Below the pieces are notes generated by a model, which worked only from the letters and a program-made list of their open reading frames with translations, was not told the DNA's origin and did not search any database. This document shows positions 8,175-14,862 of a stretch of 23,297 bases of DNA, one piece after another (positions within the stretch are counted from its first letter, which is position 1; every line of letters starts with the position of its first letter). Origin of the DNA: DASPKW01 sp038244055 (lineage in GTDB: Bacteria; Planctomycetota; Phycisphaerae; Tepidisphaerales; Tepidisphaeraceae). The position numbers and the translations under genes were made by a program. The stretch is from assembly GCA_038244055.1 (NCBI GenBank), contig JBBRTW010000049.1, positions 1 to 23,297 of the forward strand, given 5' to 3'.

Positions 8175-10094
8175 TTGACGCGAATCGCGCGGCCACTGAC
8201 GATGCGCTGGATGTCAAAACGAGCGAGCGAAAAATCGAGTGGAGCCAGCGCGGGCGGGGGCAAGGCGAGGACGTTGGACTATGAGTCGGCGGATATCGCC
8301 GTGCGCCGATTCGGGTGGACGTGGTGCAAACGCTGCATTTCATCGGCCGCCGCCGGCGTTTGCACCGCCGACTTCTGGAAGCGGATGGGACTCGTATTCT
8401 TGAGCGTGGGGCTCATGGTTCTCGCCTATCCGCCCCTCGGGCAGTTCTACACGGCCTGGGTCAGCCTGGTTCCCTGGCTTCTGCTGGTTGCGACGGCAAG
8501 GACGCCCCGGGGCGCGTTCTGGTGGAGTTGGCTCACCGGAACACTGGTTTTCGCCGCCAATATGGGCTGGGTGGCGGCCGTATCGGGCATCGGCGCGGTC
8601 GCGCTGATGATCTATCTGGGCCTGTATTTTGCGATCGCCGCGAAGATCATTCGAGGGGTGAGTCTGATCCGGGGGGATCGGGATGAAAAAAAGGGACGGG
8701 AGCCTTTTTTCTCCGTCGCGGCATTGCTGCTGATCCCCACGGTCTGGGTCTCCCTGGAATGGGTGCGCGGCAATCTCTTCACCGGACTGCCCTGGCTCTT
8801 CATCGGCCACACGCAAACCCCCGCGCTGGCCATGTGCCAGATCGCCGATTTTTCCAGCGCCTATGGCGTGGGGTTCTGGGTGGTGATGGTCAATGTGCTG
8901 GTTGCGCAGTTGATTCTCGCGCGCTTCGAATTCAGGACGATCCTCAAGCCGATCGTCGCCACCGCCTGCACACTGTCGATCGTTCTGGCTTATGGCCTCT
9001 ATCGCCTGAACCAGGACACCAGCTATCCCGGGCCGACAGTCATGGTCGTGCAGCCGAATTTTCCGCAACAGGTGACAGGGTCGAAAGGTGCGAGCCTGAA
9101 AGACCTGGCGGAATTTCACCTCGACAAGACGGCCGAGGCGCTGGAAAAGACCGGCGGGAAACATGTGGATTTGATCGCGTGGTCCGAGACGATGATGCCG
9201 CCCATGGGCAACGATGCGTATCTTCAAGCGCTGGCGGCGGACTCCGATCGCGGGGTTCGAAGTCACGGTGAGTTGTACATCGAAGCCCGGCGGCGGGTGA
9301 TGTCCCTGGCGGCCGAGAATCATGCGGGAATCCTCGCCGGCGCGGTGTCGTTCGTCCCGGAATTGAACCCCGATGGAAGCGTGAAGCGGGGGCCGGATAA
9401 ACTCCCCCTGGCCGCGCGCTACAACAGCGCCAATTACATCGAGCCGACTGGCCGGATGCACCCGGAAAACTACAGCAAAATCCACCTGGTCCCCTTCGGC
9501 GAGTTCATTCCTTTCAAGCACACCATTCCCTTCCTCTACAACTTTTTCAACCTCTTCAATCCCTATGGTGGCGACTACTACAGCCTCCATCCCGGCGAGA
9601 AATTGACCGTATTCCCGTTGGAGACCGAGGGCGGGAAAAATAAATTCCGCTTCGTGACTCCGATCTGTTTCGAAGACACCGATTCGGTCCTGGTGGCTCG
9701 AATGTTTCGCGGTGATGATGGCACGAAGCGGGCCGATTTCATCATCAATATCACCAACGATGGCTGGTTCTCGTACAGTCAGATGCCCCAGCATTTTCAA
9801 CTGGCGCAATTCAGGTCCATCGAGAACCGCGTCCCCACCGCCCGCTGCGTGAACACCGGAGTCAGCGGTTTTATCGATCCCTGCGGCCGGCCGATGGGGC
9901 AAATCGAGGCCGGAACCGCCGGCGCTGGCGTTACGCAGCTCACGCTGGATCGCCGAATCACGTTTTACACGAAATATGGCAATATCTTCATATGGATTTG
10001 CCTGGGAATCACCAGCATTCTGACGCTCAAGGGAATGGTCAATGGCTGGCAAACCCGAAAGAATCGGAAGAAGTCTCTGGCTGTGGGTCGATAA
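8175..10094 (+). CDS. lnt: Apolipoprotein N-acyltransferase
   Basis: Inner-membrane enzyme that adds the third acyl chain to the N-terminal cysteine of lipoproteins. A multi-helix membrane domain (about residues 72-275) is followed by a nitrilase-type domain carrying the Glu-Lys-Cys triad: Glu338 (AWSETMMP), Lys435 (NYSKIHLVPFGE) and Cys498 (TPICFED). NDGWF (528-532) and a final helix (about 602-620) also fit. The start is unresolved. The coordinates are the outer limit of the open frame (TTG 8175, no ribosome site). The first membrane helix begins only at residue 72, so a start at TTG 8274 (AAGGCGAGG upstream) or ATG 8385 is more likely. It probably forms an operon with the lipoprotein gene 9 nt downstream. 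Confidence 0.93.
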   Translation: MTRIARPLTMRWMSKRASEKSSGASAGGGKARTLDYESADIAVRRFGWTWCKRCISSAAAGVCTADFWKRMGLVFLSVGLMVLAYPPLGQFYTAWVSLVPWLLLVATARTPRGAFWWSWLTGTLVFAANMGWVAAVSGIGAVALMIYLGLYFAIAAKIIRGVSLIRGDRDEKKGREPFFSVAALLLIPTVWVSLEWVRGNLFTGLPWLFIGHTQTPALAMCQIADFSSAYGVGFWVVMVNVLVAQLILARFEFRTILKPIVATACTLSIVLAYGLYRLNQDTSYPGPTVMVVQPNFPQQVTGSKGASLKDLAEFHLDKTAEALEKTGGKHVDLIAWSETMMPPMGNDAYLQALAADSDRGVRSHGELYIEARRRVMSLAAENHAGILAGAVSFVPELNPDGSVKRGPDKLPLAARYNSANYIEPTGRMHPENYSKIHLVPFGEFIPFKHTIPFLYNFFNLFNPYGGDYYSLHPGEKLTVFPLETEGGKNKFRFVTPICFEDTDSVLVARMFRGDDGTKRADFIINITNDGWFSYSQMPQHFQLAQFRSIENRVPTARCVNTGVSGFIDPCGRPMGQIEAGTAGAGVTQLTLDRRITFYTKYGNIFIWICLGITSILTLKGMVNGWQTRKNRKKSLAVGR

Positions 10095-10103
10095 GGTGCA
10101 GAC

Positions 10104-11132
10104 ATGAGCATTCGATGGATATTCGCGGCCGTGGCCCTGTGTGGATTGACGCTACCGGCCTGTAATGAAAACAAGGGTCACACGGCCGTGGAGCGGGAGA
10201 TTCCAGCCCCCAAGGAACCGCCCCTGCCGCCGCCGGTGCGAGCCGAGCGGCTCGATCCGGTCAACCAGGCGGCCGCGCGCAAGGAACTGGAAACGGCGAT
10301 CGTTTCCAGCGATCCGATCATGCGCATGCACGCGATCGAGGCGGCCCAGAATGGGATGGGGGCGAGTTCAAAGGCGTTGATTCTGGCGCGGTTGAAGGAT
10401 GCGGAATCGCCGGTGCGTTTCGCGGCCGCGATGGCGGCGGGGCAATTGCGCCTGGCCGATGCGCGAGATGAGTTGGCGGGGTTGATCAACGATTCCGATC
10501 CGCAGGTGGGCCTTGCGGTTCGCTATGCGCTGCACCGGCTTGGAGATACGCGCTACACCAAGGATCTTCAGCAGAGCGCCAAGGACCCCCAGCCGGGGAT
10601 TCGAGCCAATACGGCGATGATTCTGGGGATGCTTGGTGAGCCGACGGGCGTGCGCGTGCTTCGGCCGATGCTGCGGGATTACGAAGATGCGGTTCGTTTG
10701 CAGGCGGCCGAGGCATTGTGGCGTCTGGGGGATGAAGCGGGGCTGAAAACGCTGGTTTCGCTGTCATCGAGCAAGTTTTCGGACGATCAGTGCGTGGCCC
10801 TGCTCGGCTTGGCCGGCCCGAGGGACCGGCGGGTTCTGGGGCATATTCGGGCAGGATTGACGGCGTATCACACGGAAGTTCAGTTGGTGGCAGCCCGGGC
10901 GGCGGGGATGCTGGGGTCGGATATGGGGTATACGGTCGCGGCCGACGCGGTGAAAAGCACCGATCCAAGGCAACGCCACCTGGCGGCACTGGCGTTGGGG
11001 GCGATTGGCCGGTCTGATGCCCAGGGAATGCTGGCGGAACTGCTCAAAGAGCGGGAATCGCAGGATGTTCGCCTGGCGGCGGCGCAGGCGATCCTGCAAC
11101 TTCAAAATCCAGCGTCCGCCGCGGGGAATTAA
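10104..11132 (+). CDS. HEAT-repeat lipoprotein
   Basis: A 342-aa predicted lipoprotein. The signal peptide MSIRWIFAAVALCGLTLPAC ends in a lipobox (LPAC, acylated Cys20). A Pro/Glu-rich linker follows (about 21-50), then roughly seven HEAT repeats to the C-terminus. Repeat helices include MRMHAIEAAQ, VRFAAAMAAGQL, VGLAVRYALHRLGD, IRANTAMILGMLGE, VRLQAAEALWRLGD and RHLAALALGAIG. HEAT solenoids usually bind other proteins, so a scaffold or assembly role at the membrane is inferred. AAGG sits about 9 nt before the ATG and only 9 nt separate it from the lnt stop, so co-transcription is likely. The gene would itself be a substrate of the Lnt encoded next to it. It is not homologous in detail to the HEAT proteins at 5942 and 16437 beyond the repeat type. 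Confidence 0.9.
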   Translation: MSIRWIFAAVALCGLTLPACNENKGHTAVEREIPAPKEPPLPPPVRAERLDPVNQAAARKELETAIVSSDPIMRMHAIEAAQNGMGASSKALILARLKDAESPVRFAAAMAAGQLRLADARDELAGLINDSDPQVGLAVRYALHRLGDTRYTKDLQQSAKDPQPGIRANTAMILGMLGEPTGVRVLRPMLRDYEDAVRLQAAEALWRLGDEAGLKTLVSLSSSKFSDDQCVALLGLAGPRDRRVLGHIRAGLTAYHTEVQLVAARAAGMLGSDMGYTVAADAVKSTDPRQRHLAALALGAIGRSDAQGMLAELLKERESQDVRLAAAQAILQLQNPASAAGN

Positions 11133-11133
11133 G

Positions 11134-11238
11134 ATTCAGGGTTCAGGGTTTAGGATTCAGTGTTTAGAATTCAGGGTTCAAGGTTCAGGGTTCAGAGTTC
11201 AGGGTTCAGGGTTTAGGGTTCAGGGTTCAGGATTCAGA
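11134..11238. repeat. Degenerate heptamer tandem array, consensus GTTCAGG
   Basis: Fifteen consecutive 7-nt units (GTTCAGG, ATTCAGG, GTTTAGG and single-base variants) start 2 nt after the HEAT lipoprotein stop. Because 7 is not a multiple of 3, every frame translates to the same kind of GSGFRVQ peptide, a known source of spurious ORFs. It resembles telomere-type repeats only by chance of composition. Confidence 0.93.
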
Positions 11239-11315
11239 GGGGATGTGAAAAATCCGCACGCTCGTTACCAATCGCATTTTCCATCGCTCATACGTTCGTC
11301 TTCCTCCAAATCCTC

Positions 11316-11339
11316 CCTGAACCCTGAATCCTGAACCCT
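11316..11339. repeat. Short inverted copy of the GTTCAGG heptamer array
   Basis: Three and a half units of CCTGAAC/CCTGAAT, the reverse complement of the array at 11134-11238, lie 77 nt downstream of it. Transcribed together, the two arrays could pair into a long stem-loop after the HEAT lipoprotein gene. Confidence 0.85.
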
Positions 11340-11384
11340 CTCCTCCAACCCCATCCGTCCAACTGTTTGTAACTCCCTTTGTTC

Positions 11385-11412
11385 TTGACAGATCGGACGA
11401 CAAAACTACGAT
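11385..11412 (+). promoter_or_regulatory. Sigma70-type promoter of the coiled-coil gene
   Basis: A perfect TTGACA (11385-11390) is separated by 16 nt from TACGAT (11407-11412). The start would give a leader of about 115 nt before the TTG at 11536. That leader contains a possible 30-codon ORF (11447-11539). It also contains a small hairpin, GGACA-CGTC-TGTCC (11510-11523), touching the AAGGAG ribosome site, which could affect translation. Pattern match only. Confidence 0.55.
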
Positions 11413-11446
11413 GGCGTAACGGCAGAGCACCAGGAGAATCGAGGGC

Positions 11447-11539
11447 ATGTTTCCACCGAGCAATCCCCTGGCCGCACTGTCCATACACCACGGTCCCCGC
11501 ACCACTGACGGACACGTCTGTCCAAGGAGCCACGCTTGA
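11447..11539 (+). CDS. Possible 30-aa leader ORF overlapping the coiled-coil gene start
   Basis: ATG at 11447 has AGGAG 10 nt upstream. The frame runs 30 codons and its TGA overlaps the TTG start of the next gene (TTGA at 11536-11539), a layout that permits translational coupling. The peptide (MFPPSNPLAALSIHHGPRTT...) is not recognisable. The region is low-complexity spacer DNA, so it may be chance. Confidence 0.3.
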   Translation: MFPPSNPLAALSIHHGPRTTDGHVCPRSHA

Positions 11540-12396
11540 GCGCTCTTACGAAAATCGGCATCGTATTGTTGGTCATCGCATCACTCATGCTCTCCGCGGG
11601 CGTGGTGGTGTTCGTGAACAAAGTCGAAAATTTCAAGAACGAGGCGGACGCCGCCAAAATCGAGGTCACCAAGGAGAAGGATCTCCATAAATCCACCCAG
11701 GATCAGTTGTCGGCCGCCATCAGCTCCAAGGCCGATGCGGTGCTCGACCTGAACAACCGCATCACCGGTTTGAAGACCACGGTGGCGCAGGGTGAGAAGG
11801 ATGTTCAGGACCTCAAGGGTCAGATCACCAAACTGGATCAGGACAAGAAGGGCATCGAAGTCGCCCTTCAGGCCGTGACCGCCCAGAGCACCGGCCTGCA
11901 GCAGCAGTTGAGCGGCGCGCTGGCGCAGGTGACCGAGCTGCGCGGCATTCGCGACAAGCTGGTCGGCGAGCGCCACGAGATCAACATGCAGTTGACCGAT
12001 GCCAATGCAAAGGTCGATGCCCTGGAGCGCGCCCGGAAGATCGCCGAAGAGCGCGCCGCCTCGCTCCGCGCCCAGCTCAATGAACTGGAAGTGAAGGTAG
12101 CCAACGCCGGCTTCACCATCGGCAACCTCCCGCAGCGGACCGCCTCGGGCACTCCCGCGCTTGAAGGCATCGTCACCAACGTGTTCAACGCCGGCGGCAA
12201 GCCCTGGGCGACGATCACGATCGGCTCGAAGGACAACGTCACCAAGGGCATGAAGTTCAACGTCCACAACGACAGCCAGTTCCTCGGCTACCTGACCGTT
12301 CAGACCACCGAGCCCAATGAGGCCGCGGGCGTGCTCGAAGGCCCGGCCGTCGAGAAGGTCAAGACCGGCGATCAGGTCAAGACGCAGTTGCAGTAG
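11536..12396 (+). CDS. Membrane-anchored coiled-coil protein with C-terminal MreC-like beta domain
   Basis: A 286-aa protein with one N-terminal membrane helix (about 5-28), a long coiled coil (about 30-195) and a C-terminal domain (about 205-286). The coil is rich in Lys, Glu, Gln and Ala, with heptad spacing of Leu/Ile/Val. The C-terminal domain reads like a small beta barrel: GIVTNVF...ATITIGSKDNVTKGMKF...FLGYLTV...VKTGDQV. This outline (TM, coil, small beta domain with GxxKGM and GD) resembles MreC and some flagellar or envelope adaptor proteins, but I do not claim homology. The TTG start is supported by AAGGAG 6 nt upstream. A 53-aa membrane protein follows 65 nt downstream. An envelope-spanning structural role is inferred. 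Confidence 0.85.
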   Translation: MSALTKIGIVLLVIASLMLSAGVVVFVNKVENFKNEADAAKIEVTKEKDLHKSTQDQLSAAISSKADAVLDLNNRITGLKTTVAQGEKDVQDLKGQITKLDQDKKGIEVALQAVTAQSTGLQQQLSGALAQVTELRGIRDKLVGERHEINMQLTDANAKVDALERARKIAEERAASLRAQLNELEVKVANAGFTIGNLPQRTASGTPALEGIVTNVFNAGGKPWATITIGSKDNVTKGMKFNVHNDSQFLGYLTVQTTEPNEAAGVLEGPAVEKVKTGDQVKTQLQ

Positions 12397-12461
12397 GCGA
12401 TCGACGAAATTGGGGCGAGTCGGTTGAATTTGATACGGGTTGGCATTGAGGAGTATCGATC

Positions 12462-12623
12462 ATGTCCAGAGCTGGCACCGCGGATACCGTCATCGTTAAA
12501 GCCACGAGCAACGTCTACACCGTTCTGGTGTTCGCATCTTTCCTGGCCGTGGTCGGCGGCATCATGGCGCTGTACTTCAAGGCGATCACGCTCTTCGGCG
12601 AGGGCGGGCTTTTCAACAAGTAG
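12462..12623 (+). CDS. Small single-helix membrane protein (53 aa)
   Basis: Encodes MSRAGTADTVIVKATSNVYT followed by one hydrophobic helix (about residues 19-40, VLVFASFLAVVGGIMALYF) and a short tail ending GGLFNK. GAGGAG lies 8 nt before the ATG, a strong ribosome site, and codon use matches its neighbours. It is probably co-transcribed with the coiled-coil gene 65 nt upstream. Predicted topology is N-terminus in the cytoplasm with a short outside tail. I do not recognise the family. Small size and spacing suggest an accessory subunit of the upstream membrane protein, which is inference. Confidence 0.75.
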   Translation: MSRAGTADTVIVKATSNVYTVLVFASFLAVVGGIMALYFKAITLFGEGGLFNK

Positions 12624-12698
12624 GCACTTCGCCGTTCCGGCCGCGCGCATCGCGCTGCAGGGTCTGACGGCGCTTCTCACGTCTTCAAAAATGGCCGG

Positions 12699-13292
12699 GT
12701 GATGGCGTTCCGTTTCATCGATCCCGGTCCCCTGATCGATCGCGAGCTCGAACTCGTCAGCCCAGCCGAGCGATGGGCCGATGGGATGATCGAGGCCGCT
12801 TCGCACCCGTATACGATTGCGATTTCTCCCAAGGATTCCGAAGTGACGCGCGAGCAGCTCGTGCACTACATCCGCGAATTTCCGCTGGGGCGGCAGCCGG
12901 TGAATACCGCAAAAAATCTGGTGCCGGCTTATGCCTTCTGGATGCGATTGCGACCGGAGTTTTCACCGGCAGTGCCGATGGCAGGGGGGCTCAGTTTGCG
13001 CATCGGCCACACGATGAACCTGGAAACCTACATCGGCCACATCGGTTACACCGTCTATCCGCCAGCGCGGGGGAATCATTACGCCGAGCGCGCGGTGCGG
13101 CTGATTCTGCCACTGGCCAAGCGCCACGGCATGGAGTCGCTCTGGATCACCTGCAATCCAGAGAACGCCGCCTCAAGGCGCACTTGCGAGCGCCTGGGGG
13201 CCGTGATGGTGGACATCGTTGATCTGCCCATGGATCACAACCTGTATCAGAAGGGGGAGCGGAAGAAGTGCAGGTTTCGACTGGCGTTGTGA
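12699..13292 (+). CDS. GNAT family N-acetyltransferase
   Basis: A 197-aa protein with a GNAT-like C-terminal half. The beta4 strand GHIGYTVYP (about 113-121) is followed by the acetyl-CoA pyrophosphate-binding turn PPARGNHYA (a variant of Q/RxxGxG/A) and helix AERAVRLILPLAKRHGM. The strand-helix LWITCNPENAASRRTCERLG (about 149-168) is the standard 'N..S....E..G' end motif. This kind of enzyme acetylates amines from acetyl-CoA; the substrate is not predictable. The start may be GTG 12699 or the adjacent ATG 12702, and neither has a clear ribosome site. It follows the 53-aa gene by 75 nt and might share its transcript. Confidence 0.88.
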   Translation: MMAFRFIDPGPLIDRELELVSPAERWADGMIEAASHPYTIAISPKDSEVTREQLVHYIREFPLGRQPVNTAKNLVPAYAFWMRLRPEFSPAVPMAGGLSLRIGHTMNLETYIGHIGYTVYPPARGNHYAERAVRLILPLAKRHGMESLWITCNPENAASRRTCERLGAVMVDIVDLPMDHNLYQKGERKKCRFRLAL

Positions 13293-13497
13293 AAGGGTTT
13301 GAGCACGGGACCTTACCGCAACATCTCGGCCATACAGACAATCTGTCGCGAACGGGACGGTTTTGGCATGCAATGAGGCTGAAAATGTCGTGGAGTTTGA
13401 CGAACTGGGGCTAATTGACGGGTAATCGCAAGCGGGCACAGGCTTTGCGACGCTCATGTGGGAGACCGGCTCGAACTCTAACTTCCGAGGCAAGCTC

Positions 13498-13662
13498 ATG
13501 AACAGCACCGCGCGACTGATTTTGATCGTTGTGTTAATTGTCCTTCTGATCGGAATGCTCCCCACCTGGGGCTACAGTTCCGGGTTTGGGTACGCCCCGA
13601 GTGGCGGGCTGGGGCTGGTGCTTCTGATCGTGGTGATCCTGCTGCTGATGGGGAAGTTATAA
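13498..13662 (+). CDS. DUF3309 family small membrane protein
   Basis: A 54-aa protein: MNSTARLI, one hydrophobic helix (about 5-20), the conserved turn LPTWGYSSGFGYAPSGGLG and a second hydrophobic helix to the end (VLLIVVILLLMGKL). The PTWxYSxGxGYxPSGGLGL core is the hallmark of DUF3309, a small two-helix family found in many bacteria. Its function is unknown. The frame is open upstream, but the ATG at 13498 has GAGG about 9 nt before it and gives the normal family length. It converges on the serine protease gene with only 21 nt between the two stops. Confidence 0.9.
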   Translation: MNSTARLILIVVLIVLLIGMLPTWGYSSGFGYAPSGGLGLVLLIVVILLLMGKL

Positions 13663-13683
13663 ATCGGCGTGCGGAAGCTGAAC

Positions 13684-14592
13684 TCAGAAGCTGACGCAAC
13701 GGCGGTGTCGGCGGCGGCATCCCAACAGGCAGGCGACAGCCACCAGGCCAAGTGACATCGGCTCGGGAACCTGGGCCTCCACCCAGGGAGCATAGGCGGC
13801 CACTTGCAGGTCGGTGGAAATATCGCCATAGCGAGTCAGCGGATCGCTGCCATCAATGGTGATACCCGTGATGATGTATTGATTGAGCGCGGGGTCGTAC
13901 TGAAACATCGGACCGCCGGAGTCGCCAGCGGTGGTGTCGACTTCGGTTGCTCCAACCGCCGGGCCGCCGAGGGGGCCGTTGGTGGCCAGGAGATGGTTGT
14001 CGAAATCGTACACGAGCATGCCGGCGGGCACGTTCAGGACGTTGCCGCGTGCATCGGTCACCTGGATGGCGGCTGTGGTGACCAAATCAATCATGTTGGC
14101 GCCGGCGCGCTTGGTTCCATAAGGATAGGTTGCGGCCATCGTGCCCGTGCTTCCATCCCCACCCAGGCCAAAACCGACTTTGATGCCGGGGCCGGCGGTG
14201 AGTTCGTTGAGCGTGCCTGTGTTGTAAAGGTAGGGACTGATCCCCTGGACATCCTGCGACAGGGTAATCACGGCGATGTCGAAATCATCGCCGCCGACAT
14301 ATCCGGGATTGATGGCGATGGCCGTGGATGCGTAGCTCACACCGTTGACTTCAAATCGTCCCTGATTGGATAACAGTCCATCGACCAAATGGGCGGCGGT
14401 CAAAACCGAATGCGGCCCGATCAGCGTGCCGGTTCCATAAAAGCCCGAAAGGTTGCCGATCTTTCCAACACCCGCCCAATCGGTGGAGACGCCAAGACCG
14501 GTGCCTTCGGAAATGATGGCAGCGCCTGCGATTGGCGACAGCGAAAGCAGAGCGGCGGCGAGCAGACGGAAAATACACTTCGATTGATCCAT
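13684..14592 (-). CDS. Secreted trypsin-like serine protease with PEP-CTERM sorting tail
   Basis: A 302-aa predicted exported protease. The signal peptide is MDQSKCIFRLLAAALLSLSPIAGAA. Chymotrypsin-fold motifs are all present: His68 in LTAAHLV, Asp105 in DFDIAVI and Ser225 in GDSGGP. The C-terminus is a PEP-CTERM signal: VPEP (275-278), a hydrophobic segment (MSLGLVAVACLLG) and the basic tail CRRRHRRC. Such proteins are anchored and then processed by an exosortase; none is encoded in this window. The frame is open to ATG 14658, but the start at 14592 places the signal peptide at the N-terminus. GAGATG upstream is a weak ribosome site. It is divergent from LEPR-XLL propeller 1. Confidence 0.93.
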   Translation of the reverse strand: MDQSKCIFRLLAAALLSLSPIAGAAIISEGTGLGVSTDWAGVGKIGNLSGFYGTGTLIGPHSVLTAAHLVDGLLSNQGRFEVNGVSYASTAIAINPGYVGGDDFDIAVITLSQDVQGISPYLYNTGTLNELTAGPGIKVGFGLGGDGSTGTMAATYPYGTKRAGANMIDLVTTAAIQVTDARGNVLNVPAGMLVYDFDNHLLATNGPLGGPAVGATEVDTTAGDSGGPMFQYDPALNQYIITGITIDGSDPLTRYGDISTDLQVAAYAPWVEAQVPEPMSLGLVAVACLLGCRRRHRRCVSF

Positions 14593-14862
14593 GACCACAT
14601 CTCGTTGAATTCGATCCCCGCAGGCCGCGAACATCGTGCGAGGTGCGGTGGAATCCATTCAAACATTCCATGCGAATCAGGCTGCGGCCAGCGCAATGTT
14701 GATTTCGACAAGAAATCGGATCGCGGCCGGGCGATTTCGCAAAAAATTGGCGCATCGCGTCCCTTAATTGGGGATTTTTTCAAGGGCGGCGAAGTACGAT
14801 ATTGGACGTTTCATGCGTCGGGGTCGGAGGGCGGCAGATTATTTCAGCAGAGGAACCAACTC

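Noticed and set aside
8340..10052. Very long open frame on the minus strand opposite lnt (570 codons)
   Set aside because: It is the antisense shadow of a clear Lnt reading frame in high-GC DNA, has no family motifs and no ribosome site.
11134..11238. Telomere-like TTTAGGG units
   Set aside because: Only a few units match the plant-type telomere sequence; most are GTTCAGG, the array is internal, and nothing suggests a replicon end.
11005..11334. Plus-strand ORF with GSGFRVQ repeats
   Set aside because: It only translates the 7-nt tandem array; each frame of such an array gives similar peptides, so it is not evidence of coding.
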